This document shows positions 1-5,637 of a stretch of 7,470 nt of DNA, piece by piece. The notes beneath the pieces were generated by a model. That model was not told the origin of the DNA. It saw only the letters and a list, made by a program, of their open reading frames with translations, and did no database searches. Made by a program: the position numbers and the translations under genes. Origin of the DNA: Phycisphaeraceae bacterium (GTDB lineage: Bacteria; Planctomycetota; Phycisphaerae; Phycisphaerales; Phycisphaeraceae); contig SKPT01000633.1 of the NCBI GenBank assembly GCA_007119405.1, forward strand, positions 1 to 7,470, in the 5' to 3' direction. The first letter of the stretch is position 1, and each line of letters begins with the position of its first letter.

Positions 1-38
1 GTTGTTGGCGGCGTCGGGGTGAAGGCGGGGGCGGTCAT
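1..38 (-). CDS. possible 5' end of a divergent gene (partial)
   Basis: An ATG on the minus strand at 38 opens a frame that stays open to the window edge (about 12 codons, reading MTAPAFTPTPPT). It points away from the LacI gene, so the operator at 82-97 would lie between two divergent genes, a common LacI arrangement. There is no convincing ribosome binding site and too little sequence to identify a product. It could equally be non-coding. Confidence 0.2.
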   Translation of the reverse strand, partial: MTAPAFTPTPPT

Positions 39-53
39 TTTCGGGCGGACCAC

Positions 54-83
54 TTGCCGAATCAGCCGGTCTGCCCGTATAAT
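54..83 (+). promoter_or_regulatory. promoter of the LacI-family gene
   Basis: A perfect -10 hexamer TATAAT is at 78-83, preceded by TTGCCG at 54-59 with an 18-bp spacer. The predicted transcription start is near 90. This places the TTG at 54, the start of the longest open frame, inside the -35 element, so translation must begin later, at the ATG at 120. The operator at 82-97 overlaps the -10 and the start site. Confidence 0.7.
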
Positions 84-97
84 GTGAACGATAACAT
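82..97. promoter_or_regulatory. LacI-type operator, probably autoregulatory
   Basis: The core TGTGAACGATAACA (83-96) is an imperfect palindrome with a central CG, the usual layout of LacI-family operators; the flanking A and T extend the symmetry to 16 bp. It begins within the -10 box and covers the predicted transcription start, so a bound repressor would block the gene's own promoter. It fits the pattern shared with the sites at 1299, 3984 and 5447. Confidence 0.6.
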
Positions 98-119
98 GTC
101 GGGCTGTCGGGAATCTGCC

Positions 120-1196
120 ATGACACAAGAGCGCGTTCGCGAGTTCGGTCAGCCGGTCACCCTGCAAACGGTCGCCGACCATGTCGGAACGTCGGTGATG
201 ACGGTGTCCCGGGCATTGAACGGTCAGCAGCGGGGCGTGCGGCGTAAGGCCAGCGCCCGCGCCGAGTTGATCCGGCAGACGGCGGAGAAGCTCGGGTATC
301 GGCGGAACCTGGCGGCCAAGGCGATGGTGCGGGGACGGTTCAACGCGATCGGTCTGCTGCACAGCGCCGACGCCGACCGCAACCAGTTGCCGCCGGGGCG
401 TTTGGCCGGGCTCAACGCCGTGCTGGGGCGCCGGGGGCGCAGCCTGGTGGTCAGCGCGTTGCCCGAGCGCAGCCTGGTTGATGAGCAGTTCGTGCCCAAC
501 ATCCTCAGCGACCTGATGGTCGACGGCGTGATCGTGGGGGTGATCCGTGATACGCCGCGTCGTCTGGAGGAGTTGATCGAGAACTACCGTATCCCGGCGA
601 TCTGGGTCAACTCGGTACACGCACACGACAGTGTTTGCCCGGCGGACCACGACGCGGCGAAGCAACTGACGGAACATTTGCTGGCGCTGGGGCACCGGCG
701 TATCGGGTTTTGCCGGGCGGACCCGGTGTCCGGCTCGCGGTTCGAGCAGCACTACAGCGTTCAGGCGCGCTGGGATGGCTACGTGCAGGCGATGCGTGAG
801 GCTGGCCTGTCGCCGTGCAAGTTCCAGCCGGACAAGGATCGCCCCGCGGATCGCTGGCACCGCCACGTTGGCCGCTGGCTGGAGGGACCGGATCGTCCCA
901 CCGCGATGATCGCCTACTGGGAGCCCGCCGCGGCGGCGTTCATGCGTGCGGCGATGGCGCGGCGGATTGACGTGCCGCGCGAGTTGTCGATCGCCACTTT
1001 CCTCGACAACCCGACGACGACGGCGCGGGCGATCGGGCTGACGGGCATGGTCCTGCCGGAGCGGGAGATCGGCGAGGTCGCGGGGCGAATGATCCTGAAG
1101 AAGGCGGCCGCGCCCGAGGTACGGCGGGCGTCGGTCGAGATCGCGTTGCGCTTTCATCGCGGCGCGAGTTGTGTGCCGCCGGACGCTGGCCGCTGA
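120..1196 (+). CDS. LacI-family transcriptional repressor
   Basis: A sugar-responsive DNA-binding regulator of 358 aa, a normal LacI/GalR length. The N-terminal helix-turn-helix is at residues 13-35 ([23 protein letters not shown]), including the typical TVSRALNG recognition helix, followed by the hinge region ([13 protein letters not shown]) and a periplasmic-binding-protein-like effector domain (GVIVGVI, then [11 protein letters not shown] and the late [10 protein letters not shown] segment). The open frame reaches back to a TTG at 54, but that codon lies in the promoter's -35 box, so the ATG at 120 is chosen; its ribosome binding site is weak. An operator-like palindrome overlaps the promoter and suggests autorepression. 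The effector cannot be read from sequence. The linked alpha-mannosidase and ROK kinase make a sugar or glycan fragment plausible, but this is inference. Confidence 0.93.
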   Translation: MTQERVREFGQPVTLQTVADHVGTSVMTVSRALNGQQRGVRRKASARAELIRQTAEKLGYRRNLAAKAMVRGRFNAIGLLHSADADRNQLPPGRLAGLNAVLGRRGRSLVVSALPERSLVDEQFVPNILSDLMVDGVIVGVIRDTPRRLEELIENYRIPAIWVNSVHAHDSVCPADHDAAKQLTEHLLALGHRRIGFCRADPVSGSRFEQHYSVQARWDGYVQAMREAGLSPCKFQPDKDRPADRWHRHVGRWLEGPDRPTAMIAYWEPAAAAFMRAAMARRIDVPRELSIATFLDNPTTTARAIGLTGMVLPEREIGEVAGRMILKKAAAPEVRRASVEIALRFHRGASCVPPDAGR

Positions 1197-1297
1197 GCGG
1201 GTTTCCGTCGCCTGGATGGGCTCGAAACCTCGGGGTTCGGGAGTTTCAGATCGTGCGTCATATTGCTCAGCTCGCCGTTGGATCCTTTTTGGCGGAT

Positions 1298-1313
1298 GTG
1301 GGAACGCTCCCAC
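1298..1313. promoter_or_regulatory. palindrome: LacI-type operator or weak terminator
   Basis: GTGGGAACGCTCCCAC is a perfect 6-bp inverted repeat around ACGC. Its core TGGGAACGCTCCCA differs at one base from TGGGAGCGCTCCCA, the known operator of the Streptomyces LacI-family repressor CebR, and it has the central CG seen in the other operators here. It lies about 80 bp upstream of the prepilin-like gene. It is also followed by TTTC and lies 100 bp after the LacI stop, so it could act as a weak intrinsic terminator. I favour an operator because of the sequence match. Confidence 0.5.
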
Positions 1314-1370
1314 TTTCTACTCGCGACGTTCGTCGTCGCCGGGATTGTCGTCCGAATTCACCTCCGGCTG

Positions 1371-1379
1371 TGGTATCAT
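1371..1379 (+). promoter_or_regulatory. extended -10 promoter candidate for the prepilin-like gene
   Basis: TGG followed by TATCAT forms an extended -10 element. No good -35 is seen at 16-18 bp spacing. Transcription would start near 1384-1387, which leaves a leader of about 10-12 nt that barely includes the AGGAG at 1384-1388. The same TGGTAT core recurs upstream of three other genes in the window, which is the main support. Confidence 0.4.
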
Positions 1380-1395
1380 CGAAAGGAGTGTCCTC

Positions 1396-2178
1396 ATGGC
1401 TCGCAAGCGGCACGCGTTCACGCTCATCGAACTGCTCGTGGTGATCTCGATCATCGCGCTGCTCATCGCGATCCTCCTTCCGGCGCTGGCGCGAGCCCGT
1501 GACTCGGCGCGGGCCACGCAATGCCTGTCGAACATGCGCCAGGTGGGCCTGGGGCTGCACATGTTCGCGGATGAGCATCGAAACCTGTTGCCCAAGGCGG
1601 AGTCTGACCAATACAACGATGCGGGGGACACCTGGTGGCCCAACCCGGCGCGATACTGGGTGGACAACCTGCTCAACGGCAACTACATCGGTGAGAGCCG
1701 CCTGGGGATCAACTCCTACCCCGGCGGGTCGGGCGCGGTGGCGGTCTCCTCGCTGCGGGAGGACAGCGTTTTCGGCTGCCCCTCGGCGGAGCTGCCCGAG
1801 CAGCACGCGACGTCTGGCTGGTGGTATCCGCGCGACGGCACGCGGCGTCACTCTTCGATGACCTACGGGCTGCGCGGCCTGGGCAGCTCGGGCTTCGAGG
1901 GTGAGAAGGACCGCAACGGGCAGCCGCAGCTCGACACGTTGCGTCGGGACGTGCCGTTCATGGTCGACTCCTGGAACATTGCGTCCACGCCGCGGGAGTT
2001 CCACTACTTCCGCCTGACGATCGGCATCTGGCCGCAGGGCTACATGCATCGGCGGCACAGCAACACCGCCAACGCGTGGTTCCCCGATGGCAGTGCGACG
2101 CGGATGAGCGAAGATGCGATCCGGAATCTGCCGGACGAGAACGGGCCGGTGCACTCGTTCCCGTTCCCGTGGATGTGA
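1396..2178 (+). CDS. prepilin-like protein with H-X9-DG motif
   Basis: A 260-aa type II secretion/type IV pilin-like protein, probably exported and displayed at the cell surface. Residues 1-7 (MARKRHA) are a short basic prepilin leader. Cleavage is expected before F8 in FTLIELLVV, with the conserved Glu at E12 (mature position 5), followed by a hydrophobic helix to about residue 33 ([17 protein letters not shown]). [15 protein letters not shown] is the usual next segment of this planctomycete family, and the C-terminal part carries H221 with DG at 231-232, matching the prepilin-associated H-X9-DG motif. The start is fixed by AGGAG at 1384-1388, 7 nt before the ATG; the frame extends 75 codons upstream without a better start. 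Planctomycetes encode many paralogues and their individual roles are mostly unknown. The nearby CebR-like palindrome suggests sugar control. Confidence 0.92.
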   Translation: MARKRHAFTLIELLVVISIIALLIAILLPALARARDSARATQCLSNMRQVGLGLHMFADEHRNLLPKAESDQYNDAGDTWWPNPARYWVDNLLNGNYIGESRLGINSYPGGSGAVAVSSLREDSVFGCPSAELPEQHATSGWWYPRDGTRRHSSMTYGLRGLGSSGFEGEKDRNGQPQLDTLRRDVPFMVDSWNIASTPREFHYFRLTIGIWPQGYMHRRHSNTANAWFPDGSATRMSEDAIRNLPDENGPVHSFPFPWM

Positions 2179-2239
2179 GGCGGATACCGGGCGGGTGCGG
2201 CAGGATCGGCCAAGGTCGGTGCGCGTGCGAGCGGGGCGG

Positions 2240-2255
2240 TGGTATGCTGATACCA
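2240..2255 (+). promoter_or_regulatory. extended -10 promoter overlapped by an inverted repeat
   Basis: TGG plus TATGCT (2240-2248) forms an extended -10. Transcription would begin about 7 nt later, at or beside the A of the ATG at 2255, giving a leaderless mRNA. The same bases form the inverted repeat TGGTAT-GCTG-ATACCA, which could be a protein-binding site. Unlike the LacI-type sites it has no central CG. No -35 is visible. Confidence 0.45.
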
Positions 2256-2899
2256 TGGAGGTGATGATCGCCTGCGTTCACGCCACGTCCCGGGCCATGG
2301 CTGCGGCCGCGCAAATGCTGGCCGAGCGTCCCGGGCTTGAGCACAAGGACATCCTTGAGCCGACGCTGCTTGAATATGCTGAGTTGGGACAGCGTGGGCG
2401 GGAGGTCTTTCGCAAGGCGTTGGTCGAGGCGGCGGTCCTTGAGCCGGATCTGATCCTGACGACGTGCTCGATGTACACGCAGTACCTGCCGGCGCTGCGC
2501 CAGGAGTTTTCCAGACCGGTGCTTGGCATCGACGAGCCGATGATCGAGGTGGCGGCCCAGCGCGGCGGGCGGCTGGCGCTGGTGGGCTCGATTCGCAACG
2601 CCATTGAATTCACGGGGCGGCTGGTTCGCGATCGGGCGGAGGCGCTGGGTCGATCGGTGCGGATCGACCATGCCCTGCTCGTGCCCCGCAATGCCGGGGA
2701 GGAAGGCCCCGAGGCCGACGATGCCGCGGCCCGCATCACCCGCCTGGCCGCCGACGTGGACACGGTTCTGATTGTCCAGTTATCACTGAGCAGTCTCCGG
2801 GCGCGGTTACAGCGCCAGGATGTGCGCGAGCGTACCTTCACCAGCGCGGAGACGGTGATGCAACGCCTGGATGAGATGCTCGGTCAGCAGCGGGGGTGA
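2255..2899 (+). CDS. Asp/Glu/hydantoin racemase-like family protein
   Basis: A 214-aa cytoplasmic protein resembling the Asp/Glu/hydantoin racemase and arylmalonate decarboxylase superfamily. It has an N-terminal beta strand (MIACVHATS), then LILTTCSMY with the candidate catalytic C71, then PVLGIDEPMIEVAAQRGGRLALVGS, a typical second-domain start for these two-domain racemases. Two-base racemases use a second cysteine in the C-terminal half; the corresponding segment here reads DTVLIVQLSLSSLR (from residue 169) with no Cys, so a different acid/base residue or reaction is likely. The ATG at 2255 has no upstream ribosome binding site. The GGAGG at 2257-2261 lies inside the frame, only 2 nt before the alternative ATG at 2264, so I choose 2255 as a leaderless start. 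The substrate is unknown. The gene is convergent with the 3156-3707 gene. Confidence 0.8.
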   Translation: MEVMIACVHATSRAMAAAAQMLAERPGLEHKDILEPTLLEYAELGQRGREVFRKALVEAAVLEPDLILTTCSMYTQYLPALRQEFSRPVLGIDEPMIEVAAQRGGRLALVGSIRNAIEFTGRLVRDRAEALGRSVRIDHALLVPRNAGEEGPEADDAAARITRLAADVDTVLIVQLSLSSLRARLQRQDVRERTFTSAETVMQRLDEMLGQQRG

Positions 2900-3155
2900 C
2901 GGGAGCAGCCCGTCCGCATGACGTTCCGTCCCCGGCAACCTGTCGGGCTGCTGTGTGGGGGGCGTGGATGTCCGCAGCACACAGCGCCCTTCGGGATGCC
3001 ATGTGGCACCCGCCAAGAGCGGCAATCATCTGCAGGGCGTATCAGCCCTGGATTGCGGGCTTCGCGCGAGAACTTACTCCGAGGACGGGCGGCGTTCGCG
3101 ACACGCATGAGAATGACACGCGGTCCGTTGCGATTCGCGGCGTCCGGCGATGGGC
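2900..3155. other. intergenic region between convergent genes, with hairpins
   Basis: No convincing gene is seen. At 2945-2989 a 12-bp stem with one bulged base pairs GGGC(T)GCTGTGTG with CACACAGCGCCC across a 20-nt loop. At 3033-3050 there is a smaller 6-bp stem, CAGGGC-GTATCA-GCCCTG. Neither has a T-run on either side, so they are not classical intrinsic terminators, but their position between two convergent genes fits a role in ending or protecting transcripts. Confidence 0.35.
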
Positions 3156-3707
3156 TCATGGATGGCAAATCACCAGGGGCTCATCTCCCGGGCACGGTCT
3201 CGGGCCCGGGCTCAACAACCGAGCTGCGTGCCTGGAGGCGCGCGGCACCCACCGTTCATCGTCCGGTGCGCGGACGAGGTCGCCGCGTTCTTGAACCATG
3301 TAGGCCTGGTCGGCCTGGTCGAGCTCCTCGAGCGAGCGGCCGCTGGCGCGGAGGTCGAGCATTCGGTCGCTGTAGCGTTGGAAGTAGGCGATGAACGCGG
3401 GCGTTTGCTCGAGTTCTCGCCAGTTCAGGCCGACGAGCTCGTCTTTGGGTGGGCATTGGCCGCAGGCGTAGACGTAGGCGCGCACGCCCGCTCGCTCGCC
3501 GGAGGGCCCGATGATGGGCGGGTCCTGCGCGGTCTTGCCGACGAATATCTCGTCGGACTCCAGGTCGTAGAAGTAGGCGTTTTCGACGCCGGTGCCACTC
3601 TGGCCGACGGTCGTCCACACCAGGATGCCGAGGGTCGCGCAAATGACCACGACGACGCCGGCGGTGGCCGCCGTCTGGTATTCGTTGATGAGATCCCTGA
3701 TCGTCAT
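3156..3707 (-). CDS. hypothetical membrane-anchored protein with CxxC motif
   Basis: A 183-aa protein of unknown function. Residues about 13-32 (AATAGVVVVICATLGILVW) form one hydrophobic segment after a short N-terminus, predicting a single membrane anchor with the rest outside the cytoplasm. Residues 78-85 (YVYACGQC) contain a CxxC, and the C-terminus has two more cysteines in CPGDEPLVICHP (C172 and C181). Four spaced cysteines could bind metal or form disulfides. I recall, unverified, similar small proteins next to prepilin-like genes in planctomycetes. The ATG at 3707 has only a weak AAGG 10 nt upstream. A GC-rich hairpin (CCCGGGC/GCCCGGG, 3187-3210) lies within its 3' coding end. It is probably transcribed from the operator-controlled promoter near 4000, with a leader of about 285 nt. 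Confidence 0.75.
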   Translation of the reverse strand: MTIRDLINEYQTAATAGVVVVICATLGILVWTTVGQSGTGVENAYFYDLESDEIFVGKTAQDPPIIGPSGERAGVRAYVYACGQCPPKDELVGLNWRELEQTPAFIAYFQRYSDRMLDLRASGRSLEELDQADQAYMVQERGDLVRAPDDERWVPRASRHAARLLSPGPRPCPGDEPLVICHP

Positions 3708-3980
3708 TGGTGATCTGCCTTGTGGGGTTGGGGGCTCACAGGCGGCCCATGTTGTGACGTTCGGTCCTGACCGCAGGGCGGCTGGGTTGTCGCGGCTCCG
3801 GGCGACCAGGCCTGCTCGGCGCCGCCGTGAGCGGTGAAGTTGGGCCTGCCTGCGGCGGGCAATCCGCGGCGCCCGGAGGCTGACGGCAGCGTTGGAGCCC
3901 GCGACGTCGCATGCTCAGTTGTCCGTTTCTGGAAAGGGGGCGTCGCGGGCAGAGGGCCGCGGCGGCGCCCGACGACCGTC

Positions 3981-4000
3981 ATGTGTTATCGATATCACAT
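3981..4000. promoter_or_regulatory. near-perfect 20-bp palindromic operator, LacI type
   Basis: ATGTGTTATCGATATCACAT is symmetric in 9 of its 10 base pairs around a central CG. The inner 14-mer TGTTATCGATATCA (3984-3997) fits the pattern of the other LacI-type sites in the window. Its left arm, read outward, is GATAACA, identical to the right arm of the site at 83-96 at the same distance from the centre, so one regulator might bind both. It begins within the minus-strand -10 box (3999-4004). Confidence 0.6.
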
Positions 4001-4027
4001 TGTAATGGGATGTTCGCGTTCGCTCAA
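3999..4027 (-). promoter_or_regulatory. promoter reading toward the 3156-3707 gene
   Basis: On the minus strand, TTGAGC (4027-4022) and TACAAT (4004-3999) are separated by exactly 17 bp. Transcription would start near 3992, in the middle of the palindrome at 3981-4000, the same geometry as the LacI-gene promoter. The first confident gene downstream starts at 3707, so the leader would be about 285 nt. Confidence 0.5.
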
Positions 4028-4218
4028 GCGGCAGCCGTCGCACAGGCTGACCGGGGTCGCGCGGGCGATGTGAGGTCCGGCGGGATGCTGGAGGCCCCAG
4101 GGCATTGGCGAGAAGGGGCCCCACAGCCCGGCGGAGGCTGGTGGGTTCGACGCCAGGTGTGGTGCGGCCGCGCAAAGCATCCTTGCGGAAAATCATGTGT
4201 CGTATTTGCTAAGCACGT

Positions 4219-4263
4219 TAAAAAAATCGGGAGCTTCGGCTGTTGTCACAGCCAAAGCTCCCG
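4219..4263 (-). terminator. intrinsic terminator of the PEP-CTERM gene
   Basis: A 16-bp stem with a single mismatch pairs 4248-4263 with 4228-4243 around a 4-nt loop (TGTC in plus orientation). Read on the minus strand it is followed by A and then seven T (4226-4220), the classical rho-independent form. It begins 22 nt after the stop codon of the minus-strand PEP-CTERM gene. Confidence 0.93.
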
Positions 4264-4285
4264 CAGTAGTGGAGCTTAAAGTTGG

Positions 4286-5146
4286 TCAGGCGCGGCGACG
4301 GCGGAACATCATCGCGAGTCCGCCGAGCAGGACCAGGCCGGCGCTTGTGGGCTCGGGGATGACGCTGAGCTCGGCGAGGTAGATGTTCTGGGCGGCGTCG
4401 GTCCGGAGTCGCATGCCGTTGAGGCTGGCCATGAAGGCCTGGCGGTCTTCGGCCGTGTTGCCCTCGGCGAGGAACTCGTCGACGCGAAGGCTGATGTTCT
4501 GGAGGTCGTCGGCGGCGATCCACTCCACGCTGTCGTCGAAGAGGCCAGCTTCATCGGTGCGATAGTACAACGAATGCGCACCGACGAAGTCGTTGGCGGC
4601 GAGGTCGACGACCCAGCGGGCCTGGACCCATTCGCCGGTGGAGATGCGGTGCGACTCGCTTTGCACGGCGCTGTCGGGCAACTGGGGGAAGGTCCGCAGG
4701 CGCCAGAACGCGCCGTCGGCATCATCGCCGCCGCCACCGGTGACCGAGATGAAGTTGCCTCCCCAGGCGAGCTTGACCTGGAACGGGACGTTCCACGGGG
4801 TGAACTTCATGAACTCGACGATCAGGGTTTCGTCGCCGGCGAGTCCCCAATCCACGCCTTTGGTCAGGTGGACCTGGTCGGCAGCGGTGCCGGGACGACC
4901 GCCAAGGACGTTGCCGGCGATGGCGCCCTGGGGCTGCGGGTTGGCATGGACGCCGCTTTCCTTGTTGCTGATCGAGCTCCAGTCGGACTGCTCGGTGAAG
5001 CTCGGGCCGAGCTCCGCCGGGTCGTAGAGGTCATATCCTGAAAAGTCCTCGAAGAACAGGAAACCTGAAGCCGGCGTTTCGGCCATGAACGTCATGCCGG
5101 CGATCGCGAGCCCTGCCGTCAGAACGGAAAATCGTTTGCGAAACAT
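4286..5146 (-). CDS. PEP-CTERM sorting-domain secreted protein
   Basis: A 286-aa exported protein. Residues 1 to about 25 (MFRKR, then hydrophobic SVLTAGLAIAGMTFMA) form a signal peptide. The C-terminus is a PEP-CTERM signal: IPEP at 263-266, the hydrophobic stretch AGLVLLGGLAMMF and a terminal RRRRA, which is recognised by an exosortase for sorting to the cell surface. The body (FFEDFSGYDLYDP onward, with many aromatic and Gly-rich strands) resembles the concanavalin-like/LamG-type beta-sandwich modules common in planctomycete surface proteins, which would suggest carbohydrate binding; this is inferred without a search. The start at 5146 is set by GGAGGG (5158-5153) 6 nt upstream; a GTG at 5176 in the same frame lacks such a site. 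It is closed by the terminator at 4219-4263. No exosortase gene is in the window. Confidence 0.93.
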   Translation of the reverse strand: MFRKRFSVLTAGLAIAGMTFMAETPASGFLFFEDFSGYDLYDPAELGPSFTEQSDWSSISNKESGVHANPQPQGAIAGNVLGGRPGTAADQVHLTKGVDWGLAGDETLIVEFMKFTPWNVPFQVKLAWGGNFISVTGGGGDDADGAFWRLRTFPQLPDSAVQSESHRISTGEWVQARWVVDLAANDFVGAHSLYYRTDEAGLFDDSVEWIAADDLQNISLRVDEFLAEGNTAEDRQAFMASLNGMRLRTDAAQNIYLAELSVIPEPTSAGLVLLGGLAMMFRRRRA

Positions 5147-5446
5147 CTCGAGCCCTCCAAGAGAAAGGTGATTCACCGGAAGGCCTACGTCGGCCAGCCG
5201 GAGTAAGGACGATGATTCAGGTGACCGGGGCAGTGTGGGGCGTGAGCCCTTTGAGTGGGGTCCGCAGGCCGGTGATCAGCACGAATGTGCGGCGGTCGGA
5301 GCGGGGAGCGATGACCAGCCCCGCGAGGTGCGCCGCGTGATGCCAGAAATGGCGGGCCATCGTGTATTTCTTTCTCTCCTGATCCCTGTTCGACCATGAA
5401 CACCCCGTGATCAGCCGAAGGCGGCGGCCGGCCTCCGGCAACGGAA
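5147..5446 (-). other. long leader of the PEP-CTERM gene
   Basis: About 300 nt separate the operator-controlled minus-strand promoter from the PEP-CTERM start. The stretch holds one plausible small open frame (5217-5360) and no terminator that I can recognise. The length is unusual for a simple leader and allows post-transcriptional control or a small peptide gene. Confidence 0.4.
5217..5360 (-). CDS. possible 47-aa leader peptide
   Basis: A short frame, MARHFWHHAAHLAGLVIAP followed by SDRRTFVLITGLRTPLKG, lies between the promoter at 5472-5499 and the PEP-CTERM gene. AGGAG occurs upstream but 15 nt from the ATG, farther than ideal. The translation is unbiased enough to be a peptide but matches no family I know, so chance cannot be excluded. 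The frame also continues upstream to an ATG at 5441, which has no ribosome binding site. Confidence 0.25.
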   Translation of the reverse strand: MARHFWHHAAHLAGLVIAPRSDRRTFVLITGLRTPLKGLTPHTAPVT

Positions 5447-5460
5447 TGGTAACGGTACCA
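5447..5460. promoter_or_regulatory. LacI-type operator TGGTAACGGTACCA
   Basis: A 14-bp palindrome with one mismatched pair and a central CG, very close to common LacI-family operators of the form TGGTAACGTTACCA. On the minus strand it lies 12 bp after the -10 box TATCTT (5477-5472), covering roughly +5 to +18, where bound repressor would block the PEP-CTERM transcript. It is also about 110 bp upstream of the ROK-gene promoter, so it could affect both. Confidence 0.65.
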
Positions 5461-5471
5461 ACACTGTCTCC

Positions 5472-5499
5472 AAGATACCATCGGCAGGCGGCTTGTCAA
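5472..5499 (-). promoter_or_regulatory. promoter for the PEP-CTERM transcript
   Basis: On the minus strand a perfect -35 TTGACA (5499-5494) is followed after 16 bp by TATCTT (5477-5472), which carries the extended TGG in front (5480-5478). The predicted start is near 5465, followed directly by the operator at 5460-5447. Confidence 0.65.
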
Positions 5500-5546
5500 G
5501 GGAGTAGTCGGCCAAATTCGTGCTGTTTGTGGCCAGGTGGCGGGGA

Positions 5547-5575
5547 TTTCCGGGCGGGTTGCCGGTTGGTATGGT
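5547..5575 (+). promoter_or_regulatory. extended -10 promoter for the ROK-mannosidase operon
   Basis: TGG plus TATGGT (5567-5575) forms an extended -10, with a poor -35 TTTCCG (5547-5552) at 17 bp. The predicted start near 5582 lies downstream of the ATG at 5578, so that ATG would not be transcribed from this promoter. This supports the TTG start at 5638, with a leader of about 55 nt. Confidence 0.45.
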
Positions 5576-5637
5576 GAATGGGCCGGCGCGAGCGCGGGGG
5601 GCTGGGGGGGCCGTGGGGCCACGACCAGGAGCAGGCT

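Larger units (their letters stand above)
3708..4218. other. long gene-poor region: leader of the 3156-3707 gene plus upstream DNA
   Basis: Besides the promoter/operator at 3981-4027 I see no confident gene. A 92-codon minus-strand frame (3704-3982) starts inside the operator and overlaps the next ATG as ATGA, but its Pro/Arg/Gly-rich translation looks non-coding. At 4089-4123 an inverted repeat (TGG-A-GGCCCC paired with GGGGCC-CCA, 16-nt loop) could form a hairpin. The remainder is GC-rich DNA without recognised elements. Confidence 0.4.

Noticed and set aside
54..119. Upstream extension of the LacI gene from a TTG at 54
   Set aside because: The TTG is part of the -35 element and the region contains a perfect TATAAT and an operator; residues before the ATG at 120 do not belong to the LacI fold.
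1267..2256. Long minus-strand open frame opposite the prepilin-like gene
   Set aside because: It is an Arg/Pro-rich antisense shadow with no domain features; the plus strand carries clear pilin motifs.
3156..3262. Frameshift near the C-terminus of the 3156-3707 gene
   Set aside because: The SRHAARLLSPGP stretch looks odd, but the same frame ends in an ordered CPGDEPLVICHP, and the other frames stop quickly, so the gene appears intact.
2896..3394. Overlapping plus-strand frames after the racemase gene
   Set aside because: They extend into the antisense of the 3156-3707 gene and show no family features.
3911..4279. Plus-strand frame of 122 codons across the gene-poor region
   Set aside because: It runs through the operator and the PEP-CTERM terminator hairpin, has no ribosome binding site and no recognisable domain.
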